A DNA stretch of 64,000 nt from contig OZ025657.1 in NCBI GenBank assembly GCA_964019335.1, positions 767,852 to 831,851 on the forward strand. The letters are read 5' to 3'. This document shows, in pieces, positions 35,825-46,262 of this stretch; position 1 is the stretch's first letter, and every line of letters begins with the position of its first letter. Position numbers and translations under genes: made by a program. A model generated the notes under the pieces. That model ran no database searches. It was not told where the DNA came from and saw nothing but the letters and a program-made list of their open reading frames with translations. Source of the stretch: Diplonema japonicum. Its lineage: Eukaryota > Euglenozoa > Diplonemea > Diplonemida > Diplonemidae.

Positions 35825-37042
35825 ATGAAGAAGCTGACCGTAGCGTTGGGCCTCATCGTCACTATGGCAGTTGCAATGACGAGCACTATGTGGTGGGAGG
35901 TAAGGGGTGAGGTGGTACCTGAAGAAAAATCTGTGCTAAAAGTAGCGCCGGTCTTAGAGCATACAACCGTTCCAGTTCCAATGACACAGCCGGAGCGCTC
36001 GAAAGATCCCTGCGGGATAGTTGTAGGAGATGTTGCGAAGTTTAAATCCTTGCACCATGGCATATACCTTGTCAAGATCGCTGGCGGTGCAAAGTACGTA
36101 ATAAAACCCGAATGCCGACCGGCAGCCAAGTGGCATGGACAACAGGGTTGGTCTGAGATTGCAGTGCACCAGTTGTCAAAGCTCATTTTTGGTGAGAACA
36201 ACACGGTGCCTTGCGCAAAAGGCATTACATTAGACCTCCCCGAGAGGTTCCGGTCAGAGGTGCACTCCGATCGCTGCGGCATGGTCGAAGAAGGAAGAAT
36301 CGAAGGAGTTGCCATGTCGTTTACGCCGCACGAGGAGAAAGCGCTGGACGCCATTAAAGCAATGAAGAAGTCGTTTCTGAAGTACCTAGAACCCCATAAC
36401 ACAGTCCCTGCCCGGGATCTCGTCTTTGTGCGAGACATAAGCAACGTCCTTGTTCTCGACTACGTTGTGCTCAACCCGGACCGGGAAGATAAGAACTGGT
36501 TCTTTAGCCCTTCACGGAGAGTTATTTCTATGGATAACGGCTGGGCTTTTGTGGGAAATGGCTATGGTGAGTCTGTGTGCGGAAGCTACGATGGTTACTT
36601 GACCTGCCCCCCTCTTTTGCGGCATCTGACAAATAAGGATTGCAATAAAAAAACCCTGAAGTTCTGTTTGTTCAGTTCTAAAACACGCGATGCGTTACAG
36701 GCCTTGCTCTCTTCATGGCACACCTCGGGGCCTGCATGGTCAGAGCATCTGCTTGCCGATCCTGTCGTTTCACATCTCTTCCGAGACCATGCTGGCTGGG
36801 CAGCGAAGGCCCCGAAACACAAGCAACAGCCCAATGCCCTGTACAACACAGCCTTGGCAAGGTTCTTTCAAAATTGTGACGGTGTGGGAAACGGTGAAGG
36901 TGCAACACCGAGAGATATAGTTAAGTGGATGCAGGATGGTGTAGAGCACAGAGTACGAGAGTTGCTACAACACATCGACAGGTGTGTTGTGGACTACGGT
37001 GCAGACTACGTGTTCCAGGTGAGCAATGCTGAGAGTAAGTAG
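35825..37042 (+). CDS. FAM20/four-jointed-like secretory-pathway kinase
   Basis: The protein has 405 residues. A signal anchor (residues 4-22) is followed by a Pro/Val stem, so the enzyme should face the Golgi or ER lumen. A glycine-containing strand with an ATP-binding Lys (GGAKYVIKPE, about Lys94), a helix with Glu (WSEIAVHQLSKL), a catalytic-loop-like VLDYVVLNPDREDKN (210-224) and a metal-binding VISMDNGWAF (233-242) match the order in FAM20C, four-jointed and related atypical kinases. There the usual form is LDYxxxNxDRHxxN...DNGxxF. Here Glu-Asp replaces the usual His after DR. The substrate may be a secreted protein or glycan. The two-cysteine C-terminal half is also typical. The start follows cattcag by 14 nt. 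Confidence 0.7.
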   Translation: MKKLTVALGLIVTMAVAMTSTMWWEVRGEVVPEEKSVLKVAPVLEHTTVPVPMTQPERSKDPCGIVVGDVAKFKSLHHGIYLVKIAGGAKYVIKPECRPAAKWHGQQGWSEIAVHQLSKLIFGENNTVPCAKGITLDLPERFRSEVHSDRCGMVEEGRIEGVAMSFTPHEEKALDAIKAMKKSFLKYLEPHNTVPARDLVFVRDISNVLVLDYVVLNPDREDKNWFFSPSRRVISMDNGWAFVGNGYGESVCGSYDGYLTCPPLLRHLTNKDCNKKTLKFCLFSSKTRDALQALLSSWHTSGPAWSEHLLADPVVSHLFRDHAGWAAKAPKHKQQPNALYNTALARFFQNCDGVGNGEGATPRDIVKWMQDGVEHRVRELLQHIDRCVVDYGADYVFQVSNAESK

Positions 37043-37108
37043 TAACAAATGAGAATAATAAAAACCAATTTCATTTTCAAAACGCCAACAAGCACCACAG
37101 GTGGCGAC

Positions 37109-37921
37109 ATGGAAACGCCGACTACTAGTTGCGGCGCTTGCGGGAGTGTGATCCCCGCGGTGTCTTTATATTGTTTAGTGTGCGGTGCTGAGCAGACCCA
37201 GGCACGAGGGACATCGCACGATCCTCGTGCATTGCTGTACTGGGCTGCTAAAGAGCTGAAGCTACCGGGCGAAGTATTAAGAGAGATTACAGAGTGGGCA
37301 CCAAGAGGGCTGAAGGGAAAGAGTTCTAGGTGGTCGCCGCACCATATCAAACTGCTAGCAACGAAAGAGCACACCAAGCTTCTGTTCCCAGAAACGCATC
37401 AGGGGGAGGACGACGACGACGATGCTTGTGAGGAATTTGGGGGCTACGCTGCTATGTGGAACAGGAGCGTGCCCCCTATGTGGGGGATGTCGATATTTTC
37501 TGTTCTTTTGAAAACCTCTTGTGCGTCTCTCTTGGAGAACATTTATCTATTCGGGATCTGTAAACCTACCGATTTCAGCCACAGCCGGCATCGTGCCCAT
37601 GATGAGTCGCACGGCCCTCTGCGTTCGTACCCCACCTCGTGCTATGCGCTGCTGATAGGAGGAGGAAAGGGTGGTGTCCACCTCACACACGACGGCCTTG
37701 GGATGAACACTGCCCGTCTCAACGACACTTTCCTCAAGGAGTCCGACCGCGTACTCATCACGCTGGCTGTGGACACCTTACAGGGGACGGCCCTGTTCTC
37801 ACTGAATGGTGTTTCCATCACTTCGTCACCTCTTGTCTTGCCTGAAGAGTACGTCACCACAGCATCTTACCCCTTTGTTGTTCTCAACACGGCAGGTGAC
37901 AGCGTTGAATGGATACAGTGA
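37109..37921 (+). CDS. Zinc-ribbon protein with SPRY-like domain
   Basis: The protein has 270 residues. The N-terminus holds a zinc ribbon (CGACG, 13 residues, CLVCG). After an acidic linker (EDDDDDACEE), a beta-rich region ends in DRVLITLAVDTLQGTALFSLNGV, which resembles the core of SPRY/B30.2 domains, where the strand pattern is VxxxxDxxxGxLxFxxNG. An upstream ATG at 37049 is in frame, but the acceptor accacag at 37094-37100 lies between the two, so the ATG at 37109 is preferred. Probably a protein-interaction or ubiquitin-ligase adaptor. Function is not shown by the sequence. Confidence 0.65.
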   Translation: METPTTSCGACGSVIPAVSLYCLVCGAEQTQARGTSHDPRALLYWAAKELKLPGEVLREITEWAPRGLKGKSSRWSPHHIKLLATKEHTKLLFPETHQGEDDDDDACEEFGGYAAMWNRSVPPMWGMSIFSVLLKTSCASLLENIYLFGICKPTDFSHSRHRAHDESHGPLRSYPTSCYALLIGGGKGGVHLTHDGLGMNTARLNDTFLKESDRVLITLAVDTLQGTALFSLNGVSITSSPLVLPEEYVTTASYPFVVLNTAGDSVEWIQ

Positions 37922-37992
37922 GGAGGTTGTTTATTATGTGAATACATTACACAGTACCATGTAACACCACACCACAGGAGTCTATCAATAGT

Positions 37993-40900
37993 ATGGAGGC
38001 GGAAAAGATAACAGCCCTTGAGGCGGAGCTCCGAACATGGAAAGAGAAGGCCGGTGAGCTGGAGTCACAAAAAGCTGAGCTGGAGAGCAGAGAGATACGA
38101 TTGGGAAAGAGGGTGATGAAGGAAATCGAGGAAAAGGAAGGAATGTCCAAGAGCGTGATAGAAGCCGAAAGAAGAGAGCATGCCAGCGAGGTGCTGAAAT
38201 TCAAGAGTCAGATAGAAAGTTTGAAAGCAGCGGAAGTATCCGCTAAAGCGAAGTTGAGCCACGTGGAGACTGTTGAGGTGAAGAGGTTGGAGGCGAAAAT
38301 CGAGTCTATCGACACAGAACTCAAGCTGGCGAAGAACGGCTACACAGACTTACAGGAGAGGCTTCAGCAGGATACAGCTGAAAAGAATACGGAATTGGCG
38401 AAAGCGCTGGAGGAGAAGCGTTTTGCAAACACGGAGAAAATCACAGCTATCTCGTCGAAGGAGGTGATGGAAAAGCGCCTGCAGCACCTAATGGAATCCG
38501 TCACATCGCATGAAGGGAGCCTGCAAGAGATGAAGGAGATGTCAAAAAAGCTCAAAAAAGAAACAAGTGAACGCGAGAGCTCGCTGCGAAGGGAAGTCAG
38601 ACAACTGAAGTCGGCAACACGCTCTTTCGAAAACGAAATTGCCACTCTTAAGAAACAGCACGAAGTGTCAAAAGAAGAGGCAACGCAAGCCGAGGACAAA
38701 GTGCAACGTCTCAAGATCAAGCTGCAAGAGATGGGCATTGCTCACGCCAAGGATACAGAGGCAATGGAAAAGGAGAGGAGGTTTGCTGAGAATGAGGTTG
38801 AGAGAATGCGCCTCTTCGCTCAGAGGTTGGAGGAAGGCAAGACGGATACCGAAATAGTTAAGAGACTCCTCGGTGACTCATGCCACCTTGATGAGACAGC
38901 CTTGCAAAAGTTAGCCACAGCACAGCGTCTTGTTGCAGACGAGCTTGACTTAAACATGACGAACGCCTACAGCAAGTGGCTGGAGATGCGGCAGAGGCTT
39001 CAGGCGACCGAGAGCGAGAACAGCAGGCTGATTGACAACCACGCGGCCACAGTCGAAGCGTGCGAGACCATGGCACCCGCTATCTTTAACCAACACCGTG
39101 AATGCCAGCAACTGATTAAGCAGCAGTACAAGCTCCAATCAAGCAACACCCAGTTGTCGAAATCCTACTATGAGGCGCAGAGCGCTCTGTGTGCAGAGAG
39201 GAAGAAGTCAACTGAGAGCGAAAAACAAGTGAAAATACTCGAAGAGCAGTTGAAGGAAATTCAAGGCCAGTTGCGGAAGTGGGTGCAAGAGCCGATCGAA
39301 ACCGAAAATAAAACCAAGGAAGCAACTTCGAGAGCTGACCTGGTTCACAAGCGGAACGTGGAGCTCGAGGAGAAGAATGCCACGTTGAGGGCAAGAATTA
39401 AACACGACACAGACAGGGGCACCAGGGAGAGGGAGATTGAAGAGAGGGCTCGGGAGAAGGTTGAAGCAATCAAACAGGAGTTTGACTATGTGTGCAACGA
39501 AAAGGCTCTGTTTTCTGAGCAGCTGGAAGACGTTAGGCAGCAGCGTGACAAGGTGTTCAAGCTGCTTAGCGACTACGCCAGCGTGTCTTCTGATGTAGAT
39601 CTGCAGACGAAGCTCGGCGATGCACAGAAGGAGGGCGGCTTCTCGGTGGGAGACGTGTCTAGCGAGGTAGGCACCACACTAGGTGCCTTGCAATCCGCGC
39701 TTAATGCGGAAGCACTCCAGTGCAAGCCGATCCAGGTGGGTGAGCTGAAGACGAAGGTAACCGACCTGGAGCTTAAGCTGCAGAACGCCACCGAAAAATT
39801 AGAAGATGTGACATCGAGGTACACCGAAGCTGAGGCAGCGCTGCTGAGGGAGAACGACTACAAAGAGGAACTGCACTGTAAGCTGCAGGAATGCATCGAA
39901 GTCTCGACAAAGAGAGCAGAGGACGAAGTCAAAAAGCAGGAAGAAGTTACAGAGCTGCACAGAGAGAGGGAGACAGCTCTCTTGGAACTCAGGAGTCTTA
40001 AATCTTCTGTCGTGCAGGAGCAGGAAATAGTATGTCTATAGTCATAATACAAGTTTTCACAGCGCGGGCTTGCCGAACAGGATATGGCACACTTGAAGGC
40101 AGTTAACCAGAATCTCGAAAAGCTTTACAGTCAAGCCGTCGAGGACAACAAAATGTATGCTGATATTGCACATGTGCATTCCCTACAGAATGAACGGGTT
40201 TGCGGTTGAGGTGCAGCAGATGGTCGACCAGGTCAGAGATGTGCAGTCCGGAGAAGTGGAGTCGAAGAATAAACTCATGGAAGAACAGCTGAAGAAGATC
40301 AACCAGTTAGAAGAGCTCCGCAGAGAAGAGCGCCAGGACTGGCTTGGTGCCGAGAATCGTCTGAAGCTGCGATTGAGGGAAGCGAAGACACAGCAGTACG
40401 CTGCCGAAGACGAATGCAGACGGAACGAGTCTGTTGCCATTAAGCTAAAACACGAATTGGAAACAGCGAAGAAGGTGACCGAGCATTTGGAGAGCAGGAC
40501 TGAATTCTTGCAAAACCACTTGAAAAAGGTGCTCACACTAGGGGCAGAGCGAGCGGATGAGTCTGTCATGCAGGCAAACACTATTGAAACATTGAACAAG
40601 GAAGTAGCTATGCTGAAGGACATCAAGGCTGCCTTGGAGAGCAAGTACGAAGCAGGCACCGCAGAATGGGAAGAAGCCAAGTCAGAAAGGGAGACGCTCC
40701 GTTCTTACAACAAGGAGCTTGCAAACCGTGTAGAAGAGCTGGAGAACGTGCAAAAGAATGCACGGGAGATAGCATCCACAAACCAGAAGCAACTGCAAGA
40801 TAAGCTTGATAAGGTATGACAGATCACAAACATCAACACCCACAGACCGTCGAAGATCTCTCAGAGACAACCCAGCAACTCAAAAATGCAAAGGCTGAAG

Positions 40901-43683
40901 TGGAGAAGCAGGCGAAGCTTGTATGCGACAATAACAACAACAACAACGATACCCAATATCAATAACTAGGTCGTGATTTGCGAGAGCGAGAAAGTAGCCT
41001 TGATTCAAGAGATCGAAAGCCTGAACCATAAGGTCACTTCTACGAAGCAGACACTTGACGCGGCATACACGGAAAGGAATAAGGGCCACATTGAGTTGGG
41101 CAGCGTGATGGAAGATGCGAAGCGTTGGAAAGAAGAAAACATAGAGCTCAAAAAGAAGGTCGCAGAGGCAGCTGCGCAGATCAGCACGAACCAAGCAGTT
41201 GACAAGACAGCAGTGACTGCAGCGCAGAGAGAAATAGAAGAGTACAAGAAGGAGGTAGCACTGCTTCGTGAAGATGCTGCCACCAAGGAGCAGATCTTCG
41301 AGAAGCTCTCAGAGGTGATCATCTCCGCAGGGGAAGCCGCAGTGCCAAAGGGTGACGCGCAAGTTGCAACACTGAAGCAGCTGCTAAGCAACAAGAAGCT
41401 TGAATTGCAGCGTTTGACAAACGAGGTGCGCTCACTGCAGCAAAACGTCCGCCCCATATGCACAGTAATGGACAACGAGAAGGTGAACCTGATGGAAATC
41501 AGAAGGCTGTTTAATGAGAAAATCGAACTCTTGAACAAGACGAACACAGCATTGCGCACTGAGCTGTCACGTTCCGAAGAGAAAGAAAAGCTCCTCCAGG
41601 ACGAGATCAAGGAATTGAAGGAGCACATGGCTGAAATCACAAAAGAAAAATCGCGTGCTGAAACTGACAAACGCAAATCCGACCTGAAGGTGAGTGAAGT
41701 GGCACGTGACATTGGTCTCATTGAGGATGCGAGGGTATGAACAAAAACACAACATAGTAACTCATGCAGATCCAACTGAGGGAGAGAACTAAGGTTGAAA
41801 AGCAGATGACAAAGCTGCAAGAGCAATCAAGGGAGAACCAGGTGGTGGTACAAGCTCTGCAATTAGAATTGAGTGAGAAAGATAAGGAGATTGATGAGCG
41901 GACCAAGAAAGAAGAGGAGCTTGTGCAACAGCTGGACAAACTTGCTGCCGACCAACAAAAAGTGACCAAGTTAGAGACCATTGTGCTTTCTCAGCAAAAA
42001 GCCATTGAAGATCAAACTAAGGCTCAAGCAGAAGCAAAAGCAGCAGCTGAGGAGCAGACCAGGGCAGCAGCAGAAGCACAAGCAAGGGCGGCAGCAGCTG
42101 AAGCACAGGCAGCAGAAATACAGGCACAAGCTGACGCGAGGGCTGCAGTGGAAGCACATGCACAAGCTGAGGCGAGGGTAGCAGCAGAGGCACAGGCACA
42201 AGCTGAGGCGAGAGCCGCAGCAGAGGCACAGGCACAGGCACAAGCTGAGGCTAAAGCACTAAATGCAGCGAAGGCAGAAGAGCAAGCACAGGCTGAGGCA
42301 GCTAAAGCCCAAGACGCTGCGAAGGCAAAAGCGGAAGAACAGGCAAAGGCAGTGAAAGCACAAGCTGAGACAGTAACCAAGGCACAAGCCGAGGAAACGC
42401 AGGCAAAACAGGAGCAGGACAAGGCAACTGCAGTGGCTGCTGCAGAGGCAAAACAAGAACAGGTGCAACAAGGGAAGCGTATGAGAGATGAACAGGAGAC
42501 GAACGAGGACGCAAAAAAACGTAAATTGGAGGGCGGTGAGATTGAGGAGGAGGCAGAGGAGCTACCTGTAACCGCAACCATGGAGGTTGAAGCACCTTGC
42601 GAAGAAGCGGAAGAGATTGATGCGTACGCGCAAGAAATGTCTGCTGATCCCGAAGCGTGCGAATTGGAGGCGGAGGCAGTTGAGGAGGCGGAGCAAGTCG
42701 AGGTTACTGATGCCCCCGAAGAAGGTGAGGATGCTGAAGTGCAGGTACGTGGTTTTCAATCTATAACAACATGGCAGGACATCGTGCCGCAGGATACACA
42801 AGCCACGATCTCTACCACTCTGGACGCATCGCAAGAGTCGATGGAGCCCTTTGCTTCTGAGGAAAACTTACAGAAGCCCGGCCTCGACGAAGCAGATGTA
42901 CCTGTGCTTTCAGAGTCGCAAGAGGCCATGGAAGAGCCAGTGCAGGAGGGCGAAGCAGCTAAAGCAACGGAAGCAGAGACCGAGCCTGTTATCGAAGCAG
43001 TGGAGACCGAGCCTCCTGCCGAAGATGAGGCTGAGACAGAAGTGCAGCCCGAGCAGATAGCGACCGACGCTGGCACTGAGGCGTTGCCAACAGAGCAAGA
43101 AGCTGTTCCCGAACCTGCAGCCACTGAAAAGCAAGAAACAGGCACAAGTGGCATATCCCCTCTTGCAACTCCTTTTGCACCAAAACCGGCTCCCAAAACT
43201 GCGTTCACAGCTGTGGCAAACCCGTTCAGTCAAGCACGCGCGAATCCTTTTGGGGCTGGTATGGTACACTGTCAAAACAAAGCATCTACAGCACCCCCAT
43301 CGGCCGCGTCAACCTCGTCAGCTCCGAGCAATCTTAAACGCTCCTTGGGTGAGAGCAAAGAGGAGAAGAAGAAGCCGCGTTGGGCGGAAGGCTGGAGCGA
43401 CACAAAGTATGTTAGTGCCACAACTACGCATTGCGACAGGACTTCGGCCGAAGGCGTACCATCGCACAACCGTGCTGCGGTGGGACCACCAGGGAGCAGG
43501 GGAATGCCCAATGTTGCCACAGAAACAACTGAGCAGGTTGTTTTCCAGTCTCCGACAGATAGCACCCCAGCCTCGCCTACACCTTCCCCAGTGCCCACGA
43601 AGGATAAGAATGAAGAGCTCGTGCAACTGCGAGCTCAACTCGCAGCCTTGCAAGCTAAGCAAACCCAGCCGGCGAGCGAATAG
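37993..43683 (+). CDS. Long coiled-coil protein, Tpr/Mlp-like nuclear basket candidate
   Basis: Exons are 37993-40029, 40063-40154, 40189-40813, 40846-40920, 40970-41734 and 41770-43683, about 1,835 residues if no further introns are removed. About the first 1,300 residues are heptad-rich coiled coil (Glu, Lys, Leu, Gln). An Ala/Gln/Glu repeat helix follows (42020-42470). The last third is acidic and disordered, with an NPFSQARANPFG patch and a basic KKKPRWAEGW motif. Total length, coiled-coil N-terminus and acidic, FG-like C-terminus match Tpr/Mlp1, which line the nuclear-pore basket; other coiled-coil scaffolds (golgins, centrosomal proteins) are not excluded. Three further 33-nt candidate introns without stops lie at 42745, 43259 and 43407. 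An accacag acceptor ends at 37977. Confidence 0.72.
40030..40062 (+). other. Intron, coiled-coil gene, 33 nt
   Basis: It starts gtatgt and ends ttttcacag, phase 0. It contains an in-frame stop, so splicing is needed to reach exon 2 (GLAEQDMAHLKAVNQNLEKL), which keeps the heptads. Confidence 0.85.
40155..40188 (+). other. Intron, coiled-coil gene, 34 nt
   Basis: It starts gtatgc and ends ccctacag, after two bases of a codon. The join leads into MNGFAVEVQQMVDQV and restores the coiled coil. Confidence 0.82.
40814..40845 (+). other. Intron, coiled-coil gene, 32 nt
   Basis: It starts gtatga, which would stop the frame at once, and ends cacccacag. Phase 0. Confidence 0.85.
40921..40969 (+). other. 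Intron, coiled-coil gene, 49 nt
   Basis: It starts gtatgc and ends aataactag, phase 0. Inside is an AAC/AAT-rich stretch. It is one of two introns here ending in TAG and the longest one seen. Confidence 0.8.
41735..41769 (+). other. Intron, coiled-coil gene, 35 nt
   Basis: It starts gtatga and ends tcatgcag, phase 0. It joins IEDAR to IQLRERTKVEKQM. Confidence 0.85.
42020..42470 (+). repeat. Ala/Gln/Glu-rich degenerate coding repeat
   Basis: Units such as AQAEARAAAEAQ recur in the coding frame with near-identical codons (gcacaagctgaggcgag...). They form a charged single-helix or coiled-coil stretch. The repeat also yields long Cys- or Ser-rich frames on the minus strand, which are not genes. 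Confidence 0.8.
42745..42777 (+). other. Candidate 33-nt stopless intron
   Basis: A gtacgt donor and an atggcag end, phase 0, with no stop. Its translation (VRGFQSITTWQ) is unlike the acidic flanks. Splicing or retention both keep the frame. Confidence 0.55.
43259..43291 (+). other. Candidate 33-nt stopless intron
   Basis: A gtatgg donor and a tctacag end, with no in-frame stop, inside the FG-like patch. Removal joins NPFGA directly to APPSAAS. Confidence 0.6.
43407..43439 (+). other. Candidate 33-nt stopless intron
   Basis: A gtatgt donor and a gcgacag end, with no in-frame stop. Removal joins WSDTK to TSAEGVP. Confidence 0.6.
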
Positions 43684-43774
43684 CTAATGCAAACACCAAT
43701 AAGCTTTTCACGTATCATAACATTAGAAGTGTATTAACAGTGAGGCTTGTACTGTGTCCAACACCACAGGTAAG

Positions 43775-45883
43775 ATGTACTTAACATGGCTACCCATCTT
43801 TGCCGTATTCGGCACAACGAACACGACTATCACAACAGTGCACGTTGTGCAGTCGTGCCACTTGGACGTTGGGTTCGCAGGAACTGCAGCTGAGATCATT
43901 AATGAGTATTTCACTACTTACATACCAAGAGCTATCGAGACGGCAAACGAGTTGGAAAAAAATGAGTCGCAATGGGGGCTGAGGTTTATGGCACAGGCAT
44001 ACTATCTCTCGCTGTATCTGGACTGCCCCAGCGGGATGGGGCTTGAGTGTCCATCAGAACAGAACAAGAGCGCTTTGGTACAGGCTCTGAAGAAAGAAAC
44101 TATTACATATCATGCATTCCCTCATAATGCTGAGTTGGAAGTAGGGACGACAAGGGTTCTTGCGGAAGGCATAGCACAGGTCCACGCCTTAGACGACTAC
44201 TTGGGACTGCAGAGGAAGACAATTCTTAGCCAGCGGGATGTGCCTGGCATCACAAGGTCAATCATACCGCTTCTCGTGGAGAACAATGTGACTGCCATCT
44301 CCGTGGGTGTGAACGGTGCTTCTATGTATCCGAAAGTGCCAAAGATAATGAGGTGGACAGACCCCCTGTCACAAAAGATGGTGGTCGCAATGTGGCACCC
44401 GAAAGGTTACGGAGGGTATACTCTTGAGGAGGCGGTGATTGTCCCAGGTCTCAGTCACGCGCTTGTGACAGATTGGAACGATGACAATGCGGGTCCGAAG
44501 AGCGCTGACCAGATCGAAAAGGACATGCAGGCCATCCAAAAGGAGTTCCCCAACGCACAGATCGTGGCTTCCACATTTGAAAACTTTACGCAGCATTTGC
44601 CCCCTGTCATGGATGCGATTCCCGTATGGAAGCAAGAGATTGGCGATACATGGATTTACGGTGTCCCTTCTGATCCAAAAAAAGTTACGGAAACTCGTGC
44701 CCTGCACCGAGCATGGGATACTTACCTCACCAACGGTGGGCAGCGCGATGCAACGTATCTCAATGCCACTAGGTTGATGTTGAAAGGCATTGAGCATACG
44801 TGGGGTAGAGATGTGAAGTCGAACCTGAAGGATAATGCTGACTGGAGCAATCCCGATTTTGAGCAAGCGAGGACTAGTGGCGTGAATAGGTCACAGTTCC
44901 AGGTGCTTGAAGCCTCGTGGTGGGAGCAACGCGAATGGGGTGTTGATATCCCCATCCAGACTTTGAAATCCGCAAACCACAGTCTGTACACCATCGTTGC
45001 AAACGAGCTGAAGGGCACTGTTCCACGGAGGCCGGTGCTGCAGGGTTTTGAGAAGCTGACGAATGCAAGCGAAGTGATTACCTTCGGCGATGTCTCGATG
45101 GGCTTCGATGCAACAACTGGCGGCCTCACTGCATTGGACATTGGGGGAGTTCATTATGCCAGTGCGGCACAACCGATGTTCTTGCTGAACTACACTACTT
45201 ACTCGCAGGCGGACTACAACACTTTCATCAACGAGTATTGCAGCCTGCAAAAGCCGCCATCATGGTTCATGCACGACTTCGGGAAACCGAACGACACCGT
45301 GTCAAACCACACGTATTGGTTGGGCGCGCTGCAGGGCGTGTATGTCAACCGGCAGACAGAGACGGTGGTGCTGAACCTAACAGTTGGGGACGGGACCCCA
45401 CACGTCTCATGCGGGGCACCAGGTGAGATCTATGTGCAGTACCAAGCTGTGGACAGCGGTCTTGACGTTACGTTCAACATGTTCAACAAGACATCGACCC
45501 GCCTACCTGAGAGCATGTTCATTGTTATGAACTCGGTAGGCAGCAACAACACATGGGCAATGAAGAAACTTGGTGAATGGATACCAATCACCCCTTCTCT
45601 GGTTGTCCCTGGGGGGTCCACTCATCTACACGCACTGTCCGAAGGGTTTCGTCATGGGGACCTCACCATCACTCAGATGGACTCTGCAGTGGTGTCGCTT
45701 GGCACCCCCTTCGGATTCCCCACTCCTGGTTCCACCCCACCTGATCTTACGCGAGGCATTTCCTCTCTGTTATGGAACAATCTATGGGGCACGAATTACG
45801 TGATGTGGTACCCTTTCAACAAGAATGGCATCCCTGTCCAAGGCGAGGCTGACCTTGTATACAGATACTCGCTGAGGCTGTGA
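43775..45883 (+). CDS. Secreted DUF5054 / GH38-like glycosidase
   Basis: The protein has 702 residues. A short signal peptide (residues 1-15) leads directly into VHVVQSCHLDVGFAGTAAEI, the defining N-terminal motif of DUF5054 proteins, in which the HLDxGF His and Asp correspond to the metal ligands of GH38 alpha-mannosidases. Later motifs include MWHPKGYGGY, LVTDWNDDNAGP, GDTWIYGVPSDP and WWEQREWG. There are many N-glycosylation sites (NTT, NES, NKS, NVT, NFT, NAT). Likely a secreted or lysosomal glycoside hydrolase acting on mannose-type or related glycans; the substrate is not known. The ATG at 43775 follows the acceptor accacag by 5 nt. Full length for the family. Confidence 0.8.
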   Translation: MYLTWLPIFAVFGTTNTTITTVHVVQSCHLDVGFAGTAAEIINEYFTTYIPRAIETANELEKNESQWGLRFMAQAYYLSLYLDCPSGMGLECPSEQNKSALVQALKKETITYHAFPHNAELEVGTTRVLAEGIAQVHALDDYLGLQRKTILSQRDVPGITRSIIPLLVENNVTAISVGVNGASMYPKVPKIMRWTDPLSQKMVVAMWHPKGYGGYTLEEAVIVPGLSHALVTDWNDDNAGPKSADQIEKDMQAIQKEFPNAQIVASTFENFTQHLPPVMDAIPVWKQEIGDTWIYGVPSDPKKVTETRALHRAWDTYLTNGGQRDATYLNATRLMLKGIEHTWGRDVKSNLKDNADWSNPDFEQARTSGVNRSQFQVLEASWWEQREWGVDIPIQTLKSANHSLYTIVANELKGTVPRRPVLQGFEKLTNASEVITFGDVSMGFDATTGGLTALDIGGVHYASAAQPMFLLNYTTYSQADYNTFINEYCSLQKPPSWFMHDFGKPNDTVSNHTYWLGALQGVYVNRQTETVVLNLTVGDGTPHVSCGAPGEIYVQYQAVDSGLDVTFNMFNKTSTRLPESMFIVMNSVGSNNTWAMKKLGEWIPITPSLVVPGGSTHLHALSEGFRHGDLTITQMDSAVVSLGTPFGFPTPGSTPPDLTRGISSLLWNNLWGTNYVMWYPFNKNGIPVQGEADLVYRYSLRL

Positions 45884-46262
45884 TCATAGTTCTCCTTTAC
45901 CCTTTACATGAACGTTTAAACCGTCTGATTGAATAATGTTTGGACCCTCTGGCAGTTCTACTTTTTGGGCGCTGCAACCTCTTTGCCCTAATGTCCCACG
46001 TCTTGAGTGACAAAACATATATGCACAATTTATCTTTTTTTTTTTTTAATTGGGATCGCAGCTTGAAACCGTAATATTACTGAAGTAACACATAGAGCAA
46101 GCCGATTTGCAAGGTTTTTTTTCTCTTTCTTGAAGCCCAAATGAAAAAAAAAAGAAAAAAAAATGAGACCGGAATGCCTTACTGTTTAATTAAGGTTGTG
46201 TTTACAATTTGTCCTATTTTTTATTTTGAAAAGGGTTTTTCCATTTTAAACTTACCACAGGC
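45884..46262 (+). other. AT-rich spacer with acceptor tract
   Basis: No gene is seen. It contains poly-T and poly-A runs (46027-46047, 46115-46130, 46143-46163) and a T-rich stretch ending cttaccacag (46251-46260), two nt before the next ATG. Confidence 0.6.

Noticed and set aside
41971-42595. Minus-strand Cys/Ser/Ala-rich frames in the coiled-coil gene
   Set aside because: They are complements of the Ala/Gln/Glu repeat; the composition follows directly from the repeat unit.
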